Shown piece by piece: positions 54,210 to 62,661 of a stretch of DNA of 64,000 bases. The DNA comes from Bacteroides eggerthii (lineage in GTDB: Bacteria; Bacteroidota; Bacteroidia; Bacteroidales; Bacteroidaceae): the NCBI RefSeq assembly GCF_025146565.1, contig NZ_CP102258.1, positions 682,001-746,000 on the forward strand, in the 5' to 3' direction. The stretch's first letter is position 1. Every line of letters begins with the position of its first letter. The notes under the pieces were generated by a model. That model did no database searches. It saw only the letters and a list, made by a program, of their open reading frames with translations, and was not told the DNA's origin. The translations under genes were made by a program, and so were the position numbers.

Positions 54210-55112
54210 TTAAAAGAACTTCATTTCTTCGCCTTTGATTTCCGAGAGTAATAGATTTGCCAAACGGCTGGTTCCCAAACGGAATAATTCATTGTTCAGC
54301 CATTCCTCTCCAAGCACTTCTTTCACAATGGTATAGTAAATCAGTGCGTCATTTACACAGTTGATGCCGCCTGCCGGTTTGAAACCAATCTTATTGCCTG
54401 TCAACGCATGGTATTCCTTAATGGCCTGGCACATTACGTATGCTGCTTCCGGAGTAGCGGCAGGCTGTTGTTTTCCGGTAGAGGTCTTGATGAAATCAGC
54501 TCCGGCATACATGGATAGGATAGAGGCTTTCTTGATGTTTGCTGCCGTTTTCAAAGCTCCCGTCTCCAAGATTACTTTCAGGTGGTGCTCTTTGCAGGTA
54601 GCTTTCAGTTCTTGTATTTCATCGCACATGGTTTCATAGTCTCCGCTCAGGAACTTGCCTACAGAGATGACGATGTCTATTTCGTCAGCACCTTCCATAA
54701 TGGCCATGGCGGTTTCGGCAATTTTTACTTCTATAAAAGTTTGGGAAGAAGGGAAACCTGCTGATACACAGGCAATTTTTACATCTTCTACTTCCAATGT
54801 ATCTTTTACTACTTCTGCAAAATTGGGATATACACAGATAGCTGCCACGTTTTTCAGGTCGGGAAATTCTTCGTCAAACCGGTTTACTTTTTGAGTAAAT
54901 TTCATGACGCTTTCATCGCTGTCTGTACTGTTGAGCGTGGTGAGGTCAATGCAATTGAACAGGAATTTCTTTACTTCCGGAGTGTTGTTTGCAGGCACTT
55001 TCTCCTCGATTATTTTGGCTACTTCTGCAGCCACTTCCGCATCGTTCAAATTGGTGTTGTACTTTGCCAAAGCAGCATCGTACTTGTTCTGGGTGGATTC
55101 ATTATTCTCCAT
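54210..55112 (-). CDS. deoC: Deoxyribose-phosphate aldolase
   Basis: A 300 aa class I aldolase that splits 2-deoxyribose 5-phosphate into acetaldehyde and glyceraldehyde 3-phosphate in deoxynucleoside breakdown. Motifs include AICVYPNFAEVVKDTL, GADEIDIVISVGKFLSG, the Schiff-base Lys region LKVILETGALK, GADFIKTSTGKQ, and IGFKPAGGINCV. The start at 55112 (MENNEST) is preferred; it overlaps the stop of the upstream pyrophosphohydrolase gene by 11 bp. It is the last gene of a minus-strand operon starting at mnmG. Confidence 0.94.
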   Translation of the reverse strand: MENNESTQNKYDAALAKYNTNLNDAEVAAEVAKIIEEKVPANNTPEVKKFLFNCIDLTTLNSTDSDESVMKFTQKVNRFDEEFPDLKNVAAICVYPNFAEVVKDTLEVEDVKIACVSAGFPSSQTFIEVKIAETAMAIMEGADEIDIVISVGKFLSGDYETMCDEIQELKATCKEHHLKVILETGALKTAANIKKASILSMYAGADFIKTSTGKQQPAATPEAAYVMCQAIKEYHALTGNKIGFKPAGGINCVNDALIYYTIVKEVLGEEWLNNELFRLGTSRLANLLLSEIKGEEMKFF

Positions 55113-55437
55113 GATCAGATAATTTAGGGTTATTGATATGCCTTGTTTGGTCACGTTTGGTTTTCTTCTCTATGCTGCGTGCAAACGCTTCGGTGACATC
55201 GACTCCGGTTTGGTTTGCGATGCAGAGAAGTACCCAAAGGACATCTGCTATTTCTTCTTCGATATTATCTTTTTCTCCCTCCTTAAAGGATTGGTCGCCA
55301 TACTTGCGCGCTATAACTCGTGCCAGTTCACCTACTTCTTCGGTCAGTACGGCCATATTGGTGAGCTCGCTGAAGTAACGCACTCCATATTGCTTAATCC
55401 AGGAGTCTACTTCTTTCTGTGCTTCTTTCAGTGTCAT
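55102..55437 (-). CDS. MazG-like nucleotide pyrophosphohydrolase
   Basis: A 111 aa all-alpha NTP pyrophosphohydrolase. The EExxE metal motif is in LTEEVGELARVIARKYG, followed by EEEIADVLWVLLCIANQTGVD, the second acidic motif of the MazG/dUTPase-like fold. It may hydrolyse dNTPs or non-canonical nucleotides. The start at 55437 (MTLKEAQ) shares its first base with the stop of dtd, giving a TAATG junction, so translation is coupled. The neighbouring dtd, rdgB-like roles and repair genes fit a nucleotide-quality theme. Confidence 0.9.
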   Translation of the reverse strand: MTLKEAQKEVDSWIKQYGVRYFSELTNMAVLTEEVGELARVIARKYGDQSFKEGEKDNIEEEIADVLWVLLCIANQTGVDVTEAFARSIEKKTKRDQTRHINNPKLSDHGE

Positions 55438-55889
55438 TATTCCTTGTTTTTTGTATCCATGCAAATGGTCACAGGACCGTCGTTCAATAATTCTACCTTC
55501 ATGTCGGCTCCGAACTCGCCGGTTCCTATTTCCTTGCCTAACGCTAAACTCAATTCTTTGCAGAATTGTTCATATAGCGGGATAGATATTTCCGGTTTCG
55601 CTGCCCGGATATAGGAGGGGCGATTGCCTTTCTTGGTCGATGCGTGCAGCGTGAACTGGCTGATTACCAGTATGTCACCGCCGATGTCGAGTATGGATTT
55701 GTTCATTACGCCATTTTCATCGTCAAAGACGCGCAGGTTGACGATCTTTTTGCACAACCAATCAATATCTTCCTTTCCGTCTGTCTCCTCTATGCCAATC
55801 AATATCATAAGGCCCTTTTGAATGGCAGACTTGCAAATCCCGTTGATGGTAACAGATGCATGTCCGGTACGTTGTATGACTACTCTCAT
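55437..55889 (-). CDS. dtd: D-aminoacyl-tRNA deacylase
   Basis: A 150 aa enzyme that removes D-amino acids (and Gly) from mischarged tRNAs. Family motifs: MRVVIQRTGHASVTING at the N-terminus, the SQFTLHAST segment with the catalytic Thr/Gln region, and LLNDGPVTICMDTK near the C-terminus, which contains the cross-subunit Gly-Pro. Full length. The stop overlaps the next start, and uvrC ends 75 bp upstream with a -7 element between, so dtd and the genes after it may also be transcribed separately. Confidence 0.95.
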   Translation of the reverse strand: MRVVIQRTGHASVTINGICKSAIQKGLMILIGIEETDGKEDIDWLCKKIVNLRVFDDENGVMNKSILDIGGDILVISQFTLHASTKKGNRPSYIRAAKPEISIPLYEQFCKELSLALGKEIGTGEFGADMKVELLNDGPVTICMDTKNKE

Positions 55890-55921
55890 GCTTTGGTTCT
55901 AAAAATTAATTTTGCGAATTG

Positions 55922-55929
55922 CAAAGTTA
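55922..55929 (-). promoter_or_regulatory. -7 element upstream of dtd
   Basis: The minus strand reads TAACTTTG, 33 bases upstream of the dtd start. Confidence 0.45.
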
Positions 55930-55964
55930 CGAATAAATTTGTGATTGTTATGTGTAAGATAGGG

Positions 55965-57785
55965 CTATTTGTTGGCAAAGTGTTCCTTTATGATTTTTGC
56001 TTTGGCTTCGCCAACCACCTTGATAATATCCTCTGTGGATGCTTCCTTGATGCGTTTTACGCTTTTGAACTCTTTTAGCAGGGTGTTTTTGGTTTTTTCT
56101 CCGATTCCTTTTATCTCGTCTAAGGCCGAGGCTACCTGTCGCTTGCTGCGCTTGTCGCGGTGGAAAGTTATGGCAAATCTGTGTACCTCGTCCTGTATCT
56201 GTGTCAGCAGACGGAAAAGGGGGGAATTTTGTTTGAGTCCGATTGTTTGAGGCGGGAATCCATACAGCAGTTCCGATGTACGGTGTTTCCCGTCTTTGGC
56301 AAGTCCGGCAATGGGGATGTCAAGGTTTAGTTCGTCTATAATCTCTTTTACGGCGCTCATTTGCCCTTTTCCGCCGTCGGTGATAAGAAGATCGGGGAGG
56401 GGGCTGTTCTCTTCGATAGCGCGCTGGTAACGCCGTTTCACGACCTCTTTCATGGATGCATAGTCATCGGGGCCTTCCACTGTTTTGATATTGTACTTCC
56501 GATAGTCCTTTTTGGACGGTTTACCTTTGATGAAAACGACGCATGCCGCAACAGGGTCCGACCCTTGGATGTTGGAATTATCAAAACATTCTATGCGCAT
56601 AGGCAGCCGGTCGAGATGCAATTCCCCTTGGATTTCTTTCAAGAGACGCACAGTGCGCTGTTCCGGGTTCAGCTTTTCCGTCTGTTTCAGCCGGTCGGCT
56701 TTGTATTGTTTCACATTGAGGATGGAAAGTTCAAGCAGTTTTTTCTTATCACCGCGTTGTGGAATGGTGAAGACGACATCTTTGAGTTCCATATCCAGTT
56801 CGAAAGGCACGATGATTTCGCGGGAGAGGCTTTTGTAGCGTTCGCGCATTTCGATGATACCCAGCGAAAGGAGCTCTTCTTTGGTTTCGTTCAGCCGTTT
56901 TTTGTACTCAAAGGTGAAAGCTTGGTTGATAGCTCCGTTCGTGATATGCAGGTAATTGATGAATGCGGACTTTTCATCGGTATCTTCTTCAATGGAGAAC
57001 ACGTCGATATTATGCAATATGTTGCTCACGACTTCTGATTTGGAACGATAATTTTCTAACAGCAGGTACTTTTCTTTGATCTTTTGCGCTTCTTCAAACT
57101 TCATTTCGGCGGCAAGATCCTGCATTTGCCGATACAGCATCCGCCCTACCTCTTGGGTGTTGCCTTTGAGTATCTCTTTTATCTCGGCGATGTTGTTCAG
57201 ATATTCTTCCTGACTTTGTTTGCCGACGCAAGGACCTGCACAGTTCTTGATGTGATATTCCAGGCATACGTTGAATTTCCCGGTCCGGATGTTTTCCGGA
57301 GAGAGGTTCAGGTTGCAAGTGCGTAGCGGATATAAATGCTTGATAAGGTCGAGCAGCGCATACATGGACGGTATGTGACTGTACGGACCATAGTACGAAG
57401 AGCCGTTGCGTATGACTCTTCGTGTCTTGAATACGCGTGGAAAGTATTCGTTCTGTACGCAGATGGACGGGTAGGTTTTATCGTCTTTCAGCAATACATT
57501 GTAGCGGGGCTTATACTTTTTAATGAGGTTGTTTTCCAGTAATAAGGCGTCTTCTTCCGTATTGACTACGATATACCGGATATCTGCAATCTTGCTTACC
57601 AGTACGCGTGTTTTTCCCGGTTCGTGCTCCCTGTTGAAGTAGGACGACACCCTGCGTTTCAGGTTTTTGGCTTTTCCTACATATATAATCGTTCCTTCGG
57701 TGTTCAGGTATTGGTAAACACCGGGGCTTTCGGGAAGGTTCAGAACGATACCTTTTAGATAATCACTTGTTTTTAGTTCTTCCAT
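55965..57785 (-). CDS. uvrC: Excinuclease ABC subunit C
   Basis: A 606 aa nuclease that makes both incisions in nucleotide-excision repair with UvrB. The N-terminal GIY-YIG domain (SPGVYQYLNTEGTIIYVGKAKNLKRRVSSYF) makes the 3' cut. A UVR/coiled-coil motif lies at about residues 205-240. The RNase H-like domain for the 5' cut includes IECFDNSNIQGSDPVAACVVF and LLITDGGKGQMSAV. The C-terminal (HhH)2 region ends SVKRIKEASTEDIIKVVGEAKAK. Starts 32 bp after apt in the same operon. Confidence 0.96.
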   Translation of the reverse strand: MEELKTSDYLKGIVLNLPESPGVYQYLNTEGTIIYVGKAKNLKRRVSSYFNREHEPGKTRVLVSKIADIRYIVVNTEEDALLLENNLIKKYKPRYNVLLKDDKTYPSICVQNEYFPRVFKTRRVIRNGSSYYGPYSHIPSMYALLDLIKHLYPLRTCNLNLSPENIRTGKFNVCLEYHIKNCAGPCVGKQSQEEYLNNIAEIKEILKGNTQEVGRMLYRQMQDLAAEMKFEEAQKIKEKYLLLENYRSKSEVVSNILHNIDVFSIEEDTDEKSAFINYLHITNGAINQAFTFEYKKRLNETKEELLSLGIIEMRERYKSLSREIIVPFELDMELKDVVFTIPQRGDKKKLLELSILNVKQYKADRLKQTEKLNPEQRTVRLLKEIQGELHLDRLPMRIECFDNSNIQGSDPVAACVVFIKGKPSKKDYRKYNIKTVEGPDDYASMKEVVKRRYQRAIEENSPLPDLLITDGGKGQMSAVKEIIDELNLDIPIAGLAKDGKHRTSELLYGFPPQTIGLKQNSPLFRLLTQIQDEVHRFAITFHRDKRSKRQVASALDEIKGIGEKTKNTLLKEFKSVKRIKEASTEDIIKVVGEAKAKIIKEHFANK

Positions 57786-57817
57786 ACTCTAAAGGTGCTG
57801 TCGCCCTACCGTTATTT

Positions 57818-58342
57818 TTATAGCGTCAGTACAGACTCTACATCCACATCTTTATCGAATACATCCTTTCCATGCAGCTCTTTCAGCTCGATAATGAAGT
57901 TTACATATATCTTTTGGGGATTCATCTTCTTTACCAATTTGCAGGCAGCTTCCATTGTTCCGCCTGTGGCCAGCAGGTCATCGTGTAGCAACACTACATC
58001 GTCCGGTTCAATGGCATCCTTGTGGATTTGCACCGTATCTTTTCCATATTCTTTATTGTAGCTTTCTTCAATGGTTTCTGCCGGCAGCTTTCCGGGTTTG
58101 CGTATGGGTACGAAGCCGGCTCCTAAGCGGGTGGCGAGAATTGGTCCCATAATGAATCCTCTGGATTCTATGCCTACAACTTTGGTTATTCCTTTGTCCT
58201 TGTACATTTCGTACAAGGTGTCTGAAAGTTCCTGCAATGCAACCGGATTTTTGAACAGGGTGGTTACATCATAAAATAAGATTCCGGGGATAGGGAAGTC
58301 GGGAATTTCCCGAATGCTCTTGGCAAGTGTTTCTTTGCTCAT
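57818..58342 (-). CDS. apt: Adenine phosphoribosyltransferase
   Basis: A 174 aa salvage enzyme converting adenine and PRPP to AMP. The PRPP-binding loop is DDVVLLHDDLLATGGTMEAACKLV, and the N-terminal FPIPGILFYDVTTLFKNP is typical of Apt, as is VVGIESRGFIMGPILATRLGAGFVPIRKPGKLP. The start at 58342 (MSKETLAKSI) is preferred over the frame from 58411, whose extra 23 residues cross the parS site and have no family match. It lies 56 bp from the mnmG stop, with the parS site in that gap. Confidence 0.95.
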   Translation of the reverse strand: MSKETLAKSIREIPDFPIPGILFYDVTTLFKNPVALQELSDTLYEMYKDKGITKVVGIESRGFIMGPILATRLGAGFVPIRKPGKLPAETIEESYNKEYGKDTVQIHKDAIEPDDVVLLHDDLLATGGTMEAACKLVKKMNPQKIYVNFIIELKELHGKDVFDKDVDVESVLTL

Positions 58343-58375
58343 AATCAGTTTTTTTATTGCGTTTATTGAATTTTT

Positions 58376-58391
58376 TGTTTCACGTGGAACG
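58376..58391. other. Probable ParB-binding site parS
   Basis: The minus strand reads CGTTCCACGTGAAACA, 15 of 16 bases of the classical parS consensus TGTTCCACGTGAAACA. It lies in the mnmG-apt gap, 23 kb from the proposed origin. It is non-coding, so the match is not explained by codon choice. Confidence 0.75.
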
Positions 58392-58398
58392 TTGGCTC

Positions 58399-60273
58399 TT
58401 ATCGGCCGCAAAGCACCAACAGTACATTAATGTCGCTTGGTGATACTCCCGGAATCCGGCTTGCTTGGGCTATTGTTTCCGGGTCGATTTTGACTAACTT
58501 CTGGCGGGCTTCGGTGGAAAGGGATTGAATGGAATTATAGTCAAACTTTCCCTTAATCTTTATGCTTTCCAGTCGTGCCAGTTTATCTGCTATGATTCGT
58601 TCGCGTCCGATGTATCCTTCATACTTGATAAGTATCTCTGCCGCTTCGATAATCTCATCTTTTCTTTCCGTAATTTTATCAAGTTCCCGATGGAAAGCGC
58701 CGACATGCTGTGCCATGTTCTCCAGGGTTATTTGCGGACGGTTTATCAAATCTATCAGCTTGCATCCCTGGCGAAGTGGAGTGGTGCCAAGTTGTTCCAG
58801 TACCGGATTGATTAATGCTGGTTTCATCGAATAATTCCGGGTGAAGTTTATGATGTTTGTAACGGCTTCGCGTTTGCTTCTTAGTAACTCGTAGCGGTCA
58901 TTCTTTGCAAGTCCGAGTTTCCAGGCTCTTTCGGTAAGTCTCATATCGGCATCATCCATACGGAGGAGGATACGATATTCCGCACGTGAAGTAAACATAC
59001 GGTAAGGCTCGTCAACGCCTTTGGTTACCAAGTCATCGATTAATACGCCGATGTATGCTTCATCGCGTGCAAGGGTGAAGGGTTCTCCGCCATGGCAGTT
59101 GATATGTGCATTGATACCGGCGATGATGCCCTGTCCGGCTGCTTCTTCGTAGCCGGTGGTTCCATTTACTTGTCCGGCAAAGAACAGGTTTTTGATTTTC
59201 TTCGTTTCCAACGTATGTTTGAGCTGGGTGGGATCGAAGAAGTCATATTCTATTGCATAACCGGGGCGGTAAATTACGAGATCCCGGAATGCAGGAATCT
59301 TTTTCAGTGCCTCAATCTGTATGTCCATTGGCAAGGAAGAAGAGAAGCCGTTCAGGTAGAGTTCCTGAGTGGTTTCACCTTCCGGTTCCAGGAAAAGCTG
59401 ATGCTGCTCTTTGTCGGGGAAGGTCACAATTTTTGTCTCTATACTGGGACAGTAACGGGGACCTATGCTTTGAATTTGTCCGTTGAAAAGGGGAGAGTCC
59501 GGCAGACCCTCGCGCAGGATGCGGTGTGCTTCTTCATTGGTGAAGCAGGTCCAGCATGGCAGTTGCTTCAAATGGCGCACGCCGTTATCCATAAAGGAGA
59601 ACTTGTGGAAATCGTTTTCTCCGTCCTGAACATCCATATCCTCATAGTGCACGCTGCGTCCGTCGATGCGTACCGGCGTTCCGGTTTTCATTCGTCCGTA
59701 TGTGATGCCATGTCTGGCAATGGATTCGGTCAGTTGGTAGGATGCAGGTTCGGCCATTCGTCCGCCCGGAAGCATGGTGCGTCCCACGTGCATCAGTCCG
59801 TTCAGGAAAGTTCCGGCAGTCAGTACGATGCATTTGGCGCGGAAAGTTACTCCCCAAAGAGTAGTGAGTCCGGTCACTTCGCCGTTTTCAACAAGAATCT
59901 CTTGTACGGTATCCTGCCAAATATGCAGGTTGGGAGTGTTTTCCAGAATTTCACGCCATGCCCAGATGAATTTGTTACGATCGCATTGCGCACGCGGACT
60001 CCACATGGCAGGTCCTTTGGAGCGGTTTAATATACGAAACTGGATAGCGGTTTTGTCAGTTACCAATCCCATATATCCACCCAATGCGTCTATTTCACGT
60101 ACAATTTGCCCTTTGGCAATACCGCCTACGGCAGGGTTGCAACTCATTTGGCCTATCTTATTCATGTCCATCGTGATAAGACAGGTCTTTGAACCCAGGT
60201 TTGCGGCAGCGGCAGCGGCTTCACAGCCGGCATGTCCGGCGCCGATTACAATAACATCATACTTAAACTCCAT
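58399..60273 (-). CDS. mnmG: tRNA uridine-5-carboxymethylaminomethyl enzyme MnmG (GidA)
   Basis: A 624 aa FAD enzyme that, with MnmE, modifies the wobble uridine U34 of several tRNAs. The FAD motif GAGHAGCEAAAAAANLGSKT is at residues 11-30. MSCNPAVGGIAKGQIVREIDALGG and GLEFTSR-like FTSRAEYRILLRMDDADMRLT mark the family. The C-terminal helical MnmE-binding domain is intact (RIPGVSPSDINVLLVLCGR). It heads the operon mnmG-apt-uvrC-dtd-MazG-deoC. In many bacteria gidA lies near oriC, as proposed here. Confidence 0.97.
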   Translation of the reverse strand: MEFKYDVIVIGAGHAGCEAAAAAANLGSKTCLITMDMNKIGQMSCNPAVGGIAKGQIVREIDALGGYMGLVTDKTAIQFRILNRSKGPAMWSPRAQCDRNKFIWAWREILENTPNLHIWQDTVQEILVENGEVTGLTTLWGVTFRAKCIVLTAGTFLNGLMHVGRTMLPGGRMAEPASYQLTESIARHGITYGRMKTGTPVRIDGRSVHYEDMDVQDGENDFHKFSFMDNGVRHLKQLPCWTCFTNEEAHRILREGLPDSPLFNGQIQSIGPRYCPSIETKIVTFPDKEQHQLFLEPEGETTQELYLNGFSSSLPMDIQIEALKKIPAFRDLVIYRPGYAIEYDFFDPTQLKHTLETKKIKNLFFAGQVNGTTGYEEAAGQGIIAGINAHINCHGGEPFTLARDEAYIGVLIDDLVTKGVDEPYRMFTSRAEYRILLRMDDADMRLTERAWKLGLAKNDRYELLRSKREAVTNIINFTRNYSMKPALINPVLEQLGTTPLRQGCKLIDLINRPQITLENMAQHVGAFHRELDKITERKDEIIEAAEILIKYEGYIGRERIIADKLARLESIKIKGKFDYNSIQSLSTEARQKLVKIDPETIAQASRIPGVSPSDINVLLVLCGR

Positions 60274-60298
60274 TCGTTCAATCTCTTTTTAAACCCTG

Positions 60299-60306
60299 CA
60301 AAGTTA
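60299..60306 (-). promoter_or_regulatory. -7 element of the mnmG operon
   Basis: The minus strand reads TAACTTTG, 26 bases upstream of the start codon. Confidence 0.5.
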
Positions 60307-60426
60307 CTAAAAAGTTATTTTGTAGCCGCGATTTCTTTCTTTTCCTTGTGAATTCTTAGGAAATACTTCGTGTGGGACTGCCGGCGTCTCCGGTACATAG
60401 ATATCCGGCTCCTTGGTTCCGGAGAA

Positions 60427-60520
60427 TACCTTAGTAAGGTACGGCAAGTTTCCTGCTTTGGTACGACGTGTACCTCACTGAGAAATCTCTTGTACCTTAG
60501 TGAGGTACAAGCCGTACCAA
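60427..60520. repeat. Palindrome cluster 3: GTACC-based nested palindromes
   Basis: TACCTTA-G-TAAGGTA (60427-60441) is a near-perfect palindrome. CTTGTACCT (60489-60497) pairs with AGGTACAAG (60503-60511). GTACCTCACT (60470-60479) also pairs with AGTGAGGTAC (60499-60508), and TTGGTACG (60458) with CGTACCAA (60513), so alternative stems compete. Confidence 0.75.
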
Positions 60521-60772
60521 CCGTTGGTATTGACTTGGTACGCGTATCTTTTTATTTTTCATTGCTTTAACCGATTTTCTTCTTCAGGTTTATCAAATCA
60601 GCAACGTTCCTTCGGTTGGGAAGAGGCAATTGCACTTGTCCTTTCAGCGCAAATGAACTTAATGTCTCGGTATAAAAGGTATTTTAACAATATTGTGACA
60701 AGGGCTGTATGGAACGTTTGTTGTTGCTGTAAATAAGGATGTTACGATATGCTAGAGAGCATAATAGTAAAC

Positions 60773-60807
60773 AAAAACAGTGACGACCAACATTTGGTCG
60801 TCACTGT
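60773..60807 (-). terminator. Terminator downstream of ybeY
   Basis: A 13-bp perfect stem (60777-60789 with 60795-60807) is followed on the minus strand by TTTTTG. It lies 113 bases after the ybeY stop and probably ends the SpmAB-ybeY transcript. Confidence 0.78.
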
Positions 60808-60919
60808 CATAATGTTTCTCGTAACTTATTAAGTCGCTTATTTACAGATAGTTGAGCCTAAGGGTGATGAGTGATGACAAAAAACTCATCACTTTTATGC
60901 TTGTCTTGCGTTGCAATTT

Positions 60920-61333
60920 CTATCGCATGGCCAGTGCCTTGTTCTCGGCAGCTTCCATAATTTCCCGTTCTCCCGGACCTTTATCATTGATGCCGCAAAG
61001 GTGCAGGATGCCATGGATAATGACCCGGTGCAGTTCTCTTTCATAGTCGTTGCCGGCAAATTGTTCGGCATTGGTGCGTACCGTATCAAGGCTGATAAAG
61101 AGATCGCCGCTCAGGCGGTTGCCTTCGCAATAGTCAAAAGTGATGATGTCGGTATAATAATCATGCTGAAGATATTGCCGGTTTACTTCGAGAATTTTCT
61201 CGTCCGAGCAAAAAATATAGGCGATTTCACCGATTCTTTTTTCATAGGTGGCAGCAACGGCTTTAATCCATTCCGTTGTTTCCCGTTTCTTGATTGCAGG
61301 CATTTTGATGCCGTCCGCTTGATAACTTATCAT
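60920..61333 (-). CDS. ybeY: Endoribonuclease YbeY (rRNA maturation)
   Basis: A 137 aa metal-dependent RNase for 16S rRNA 3'-end maturation and ribosome quality control. The fold markers are EIAYIFCSDEKILEVNRQYLQHDYYTDIITFDY and the motif HGILHLCGINDKGPGE. The usual third metal ligand, the last His in HGxLHLxGYDH, is a Lys here. I recall the same GYKDK-type ending in other Bacteroidetes, so this is probably lineage-typical rather than decay. It starts 31 bp after the SpmAB-like gene. Confidence 0.9.
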   Translation of the reverse strand: MISYQADGIKMPAIKKRETTEWIKAVAATYEKRIGEIAYIFCSDEKILEVNRQYLQHDYYTDIITFDYCEGNRLSGDLFISLDTVRTNAEQFAGNDYERELHRVIIHGILHLCGINDKGPGEREIMEAAENKALAMR

Positions 61334-61364
61334 ATTGTTTACTATTTATTAGAATGGGCTTTTT

Positions 61365-62597
61365 TTAGAAAAAGAATATATAGCTGATGATGATAGCGGC
61401 GATAATGCCGGATAAATCTGCTATCAGACCACAGGTAACCGCGTTGCGGGTTTTCGTAATGCCTACACTGCCGAAGTAAACGGCAAGTATATAGAACGTT
61501 GTATCCGAAGCACCGCGTGCCACGCAACTCATGCGGCCGACGAAGGAGTCGGCGCCATATTGCTTCATTGTATCAATCATCAGGCCATTGGCGCCGCTGC
61601 CGCTCAATGATTTCATCAAAGCGGTGGGCAAAGCTCCTACAAAGCCGGTATCTACTCCGAACAAGCCTACGATGTAGCCGATGCCGTTTACTATTATATC
61701 CATTGCGCCTGAAGCGCGGAAAACGGCGATTCCAACGAGAAAAGCTACCAGGTAGGGGATGATGCGTATGGCTGTTGTAAACCCTTCCTTGGCACCTTCT
61801 ATAAAAGCGTCGTACACATTAATCTTCTTCCACAATCCCCAAAGGATAAAAAGCAGGATGATGGAGAAAAGTATTATATTGGCAACCAGTGTGGAATAGA
61901 CTCCCATGTCCTCGCGGCTTACTTGGGTGAACAGGTAGATAAGTCCGGAAAAGAACAGGCTGATGCAACCGATCAGAATGAGGATAGGTTTATTCAACAG
62001 GTTTATCCGTTGTGCAATGCTGACGGCAATCACACCGACAGTGGTGGAAATGGCAGTGGTAATCAGTGTCGGGATGAAGATGTCGGTGGGCTGCGCAGCA
62101 CCCATTTGCGAACGGTACATCATGATGCTGACAGGTATCAATATCAATCCGGAAGTGTTCAGCACAAGGAACATAATCATCGGGTTGGTGGCTGTGTCTT
62201 TCTTCGGATTGAGTTCCTGAAGTTCTTTCATGGCTTTCAGCCCCATTGGGGTAGCGGCATTATCCAACCCCAGCATGTTGGCGGAGAGGTTCATGAAAAT
62301 AGATCCCATGGCGGGGTGTCCTTTGGGTATCTCCGGAAAGAGGCGGCAAAACACCGGACTCAACCAGCGGGAGAGTGCGTTGATCATACCGCTGTTTTCA
62401 CCGATCTTCATAATGCCGAGCCATAAGGACAGAATGCCGGTCAGCCCCAACGATATTTCGAATGCAGTTTTGGAGGAGTCGAATGTAGAGTTGACAAGTT
62501 CCGTAAATATCTCTACATTTCCCATGAACAGGAGTTTGAAGAGCGCCACAATGAAAGCTATTACAAAAAATGCTACCCAAATGTAATTTAAAATCAT
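61365..62597 (-). CDS. SpmA-SpmB-type nucleoside-recognition (Gate-domain) membrane protein
   Basis: A 410 aa inner-membrane protein that combines what are two proteins, SpmA and SpmB, in Bacillus. Each half contains a Gate (nucleoside recognition) domain: first half IMKIGENSGMINALSRWLSPVFCRLFPEIP with MNLSANMLGLDNAATPMGLKAM; second half EGAKEGFTTAIRIIPYLVAFLVGIAVFRASGAM with PTALMKSLSGSGANGLM. About ten membrane segments. Bacteroides do not sporulate, so the name is historical and the substrate is unknown. It has a -7 element upstream and ybeY 31 bp downstream. Confidence 0.88.
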   Translation of the reverse strand: MILNYIWVAFFVIAFIVALFKLLFMGNVEIFTELVNSTFDSSKTAFEISLGLTGILSLWLGIMKIGENSGMINALSRWLSPVFCRLFPEIPKGHPAMGSIFMNLSANMLGLDNAATPMGLKAMKELQELNPKKDTATNPMIMFLVLNTSGLILIPVSIMMYRSQMGAAQPTDIFIPTLITTAISTTVGVIAVSIAQRINLLNKPILILIGCISLFFSGLIYLFTQVSREDMGVYSTLVANIILFSIILLFILWGLWKKINVYDAFIEGAKEGFTTAIRIIPYLVAFLVGIAVFRASGAMDIIVNGIGYIVGLFGVDTGFVGALPTALMKSLSGSGANGLMIDTMKQYGADSFVGRMSCVARGASDTTFYILAVYFGSVGITKTRNAVTCGLIADLSGIIAAIIISYIFFF

Positions 62598-62619
62598 AAA
62601 ATAATATGTTGATTTTCTG

Positions 62620-62627
62620 CAAAAGTA
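62620..62627 (-). promoter_or_regulatory. -7 element of the SpmAB-like gene
   Basis: The minus strand reads TACTTTTG, 22 bases before the start codon. Confidence 0.5.
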
Positions 62628-62661
62628 GGAATATCTTTCTATTTAGCGTGGAAAAAATTGC

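Larger units (their letters stand above)
60274..60919. other. Large gene-free gap between ybeY and mnmG
   Basis: In 646 bases I see the mnmG -7 element (60299-60306), palindrome cluster 3 (60427-60520), about 230 bases with no feature (60541-60770), the ybeY-side terminator (60773-60807), and a hairpin AGTGATGA/TCATCACT (60870-60893). The frame 60500-60736 has no family pattern and poor codon use, so no protein is called. A degraded gene or RNA gene in 60541-60770 cannot be excluded. Confidence 0.6.

Noticed and set aside
58343..58411. Extended N-terminus of Apt
   Set aside because: The extra 23 residues would be encoded by the parS site and the end of mnmG and have no family match.
60500..60736. 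A 78-codon frame in the mnmG-ybeY gap
   Set aside because: Begins inside a palindrome, ends in a Cys run, and has no family resemblance.
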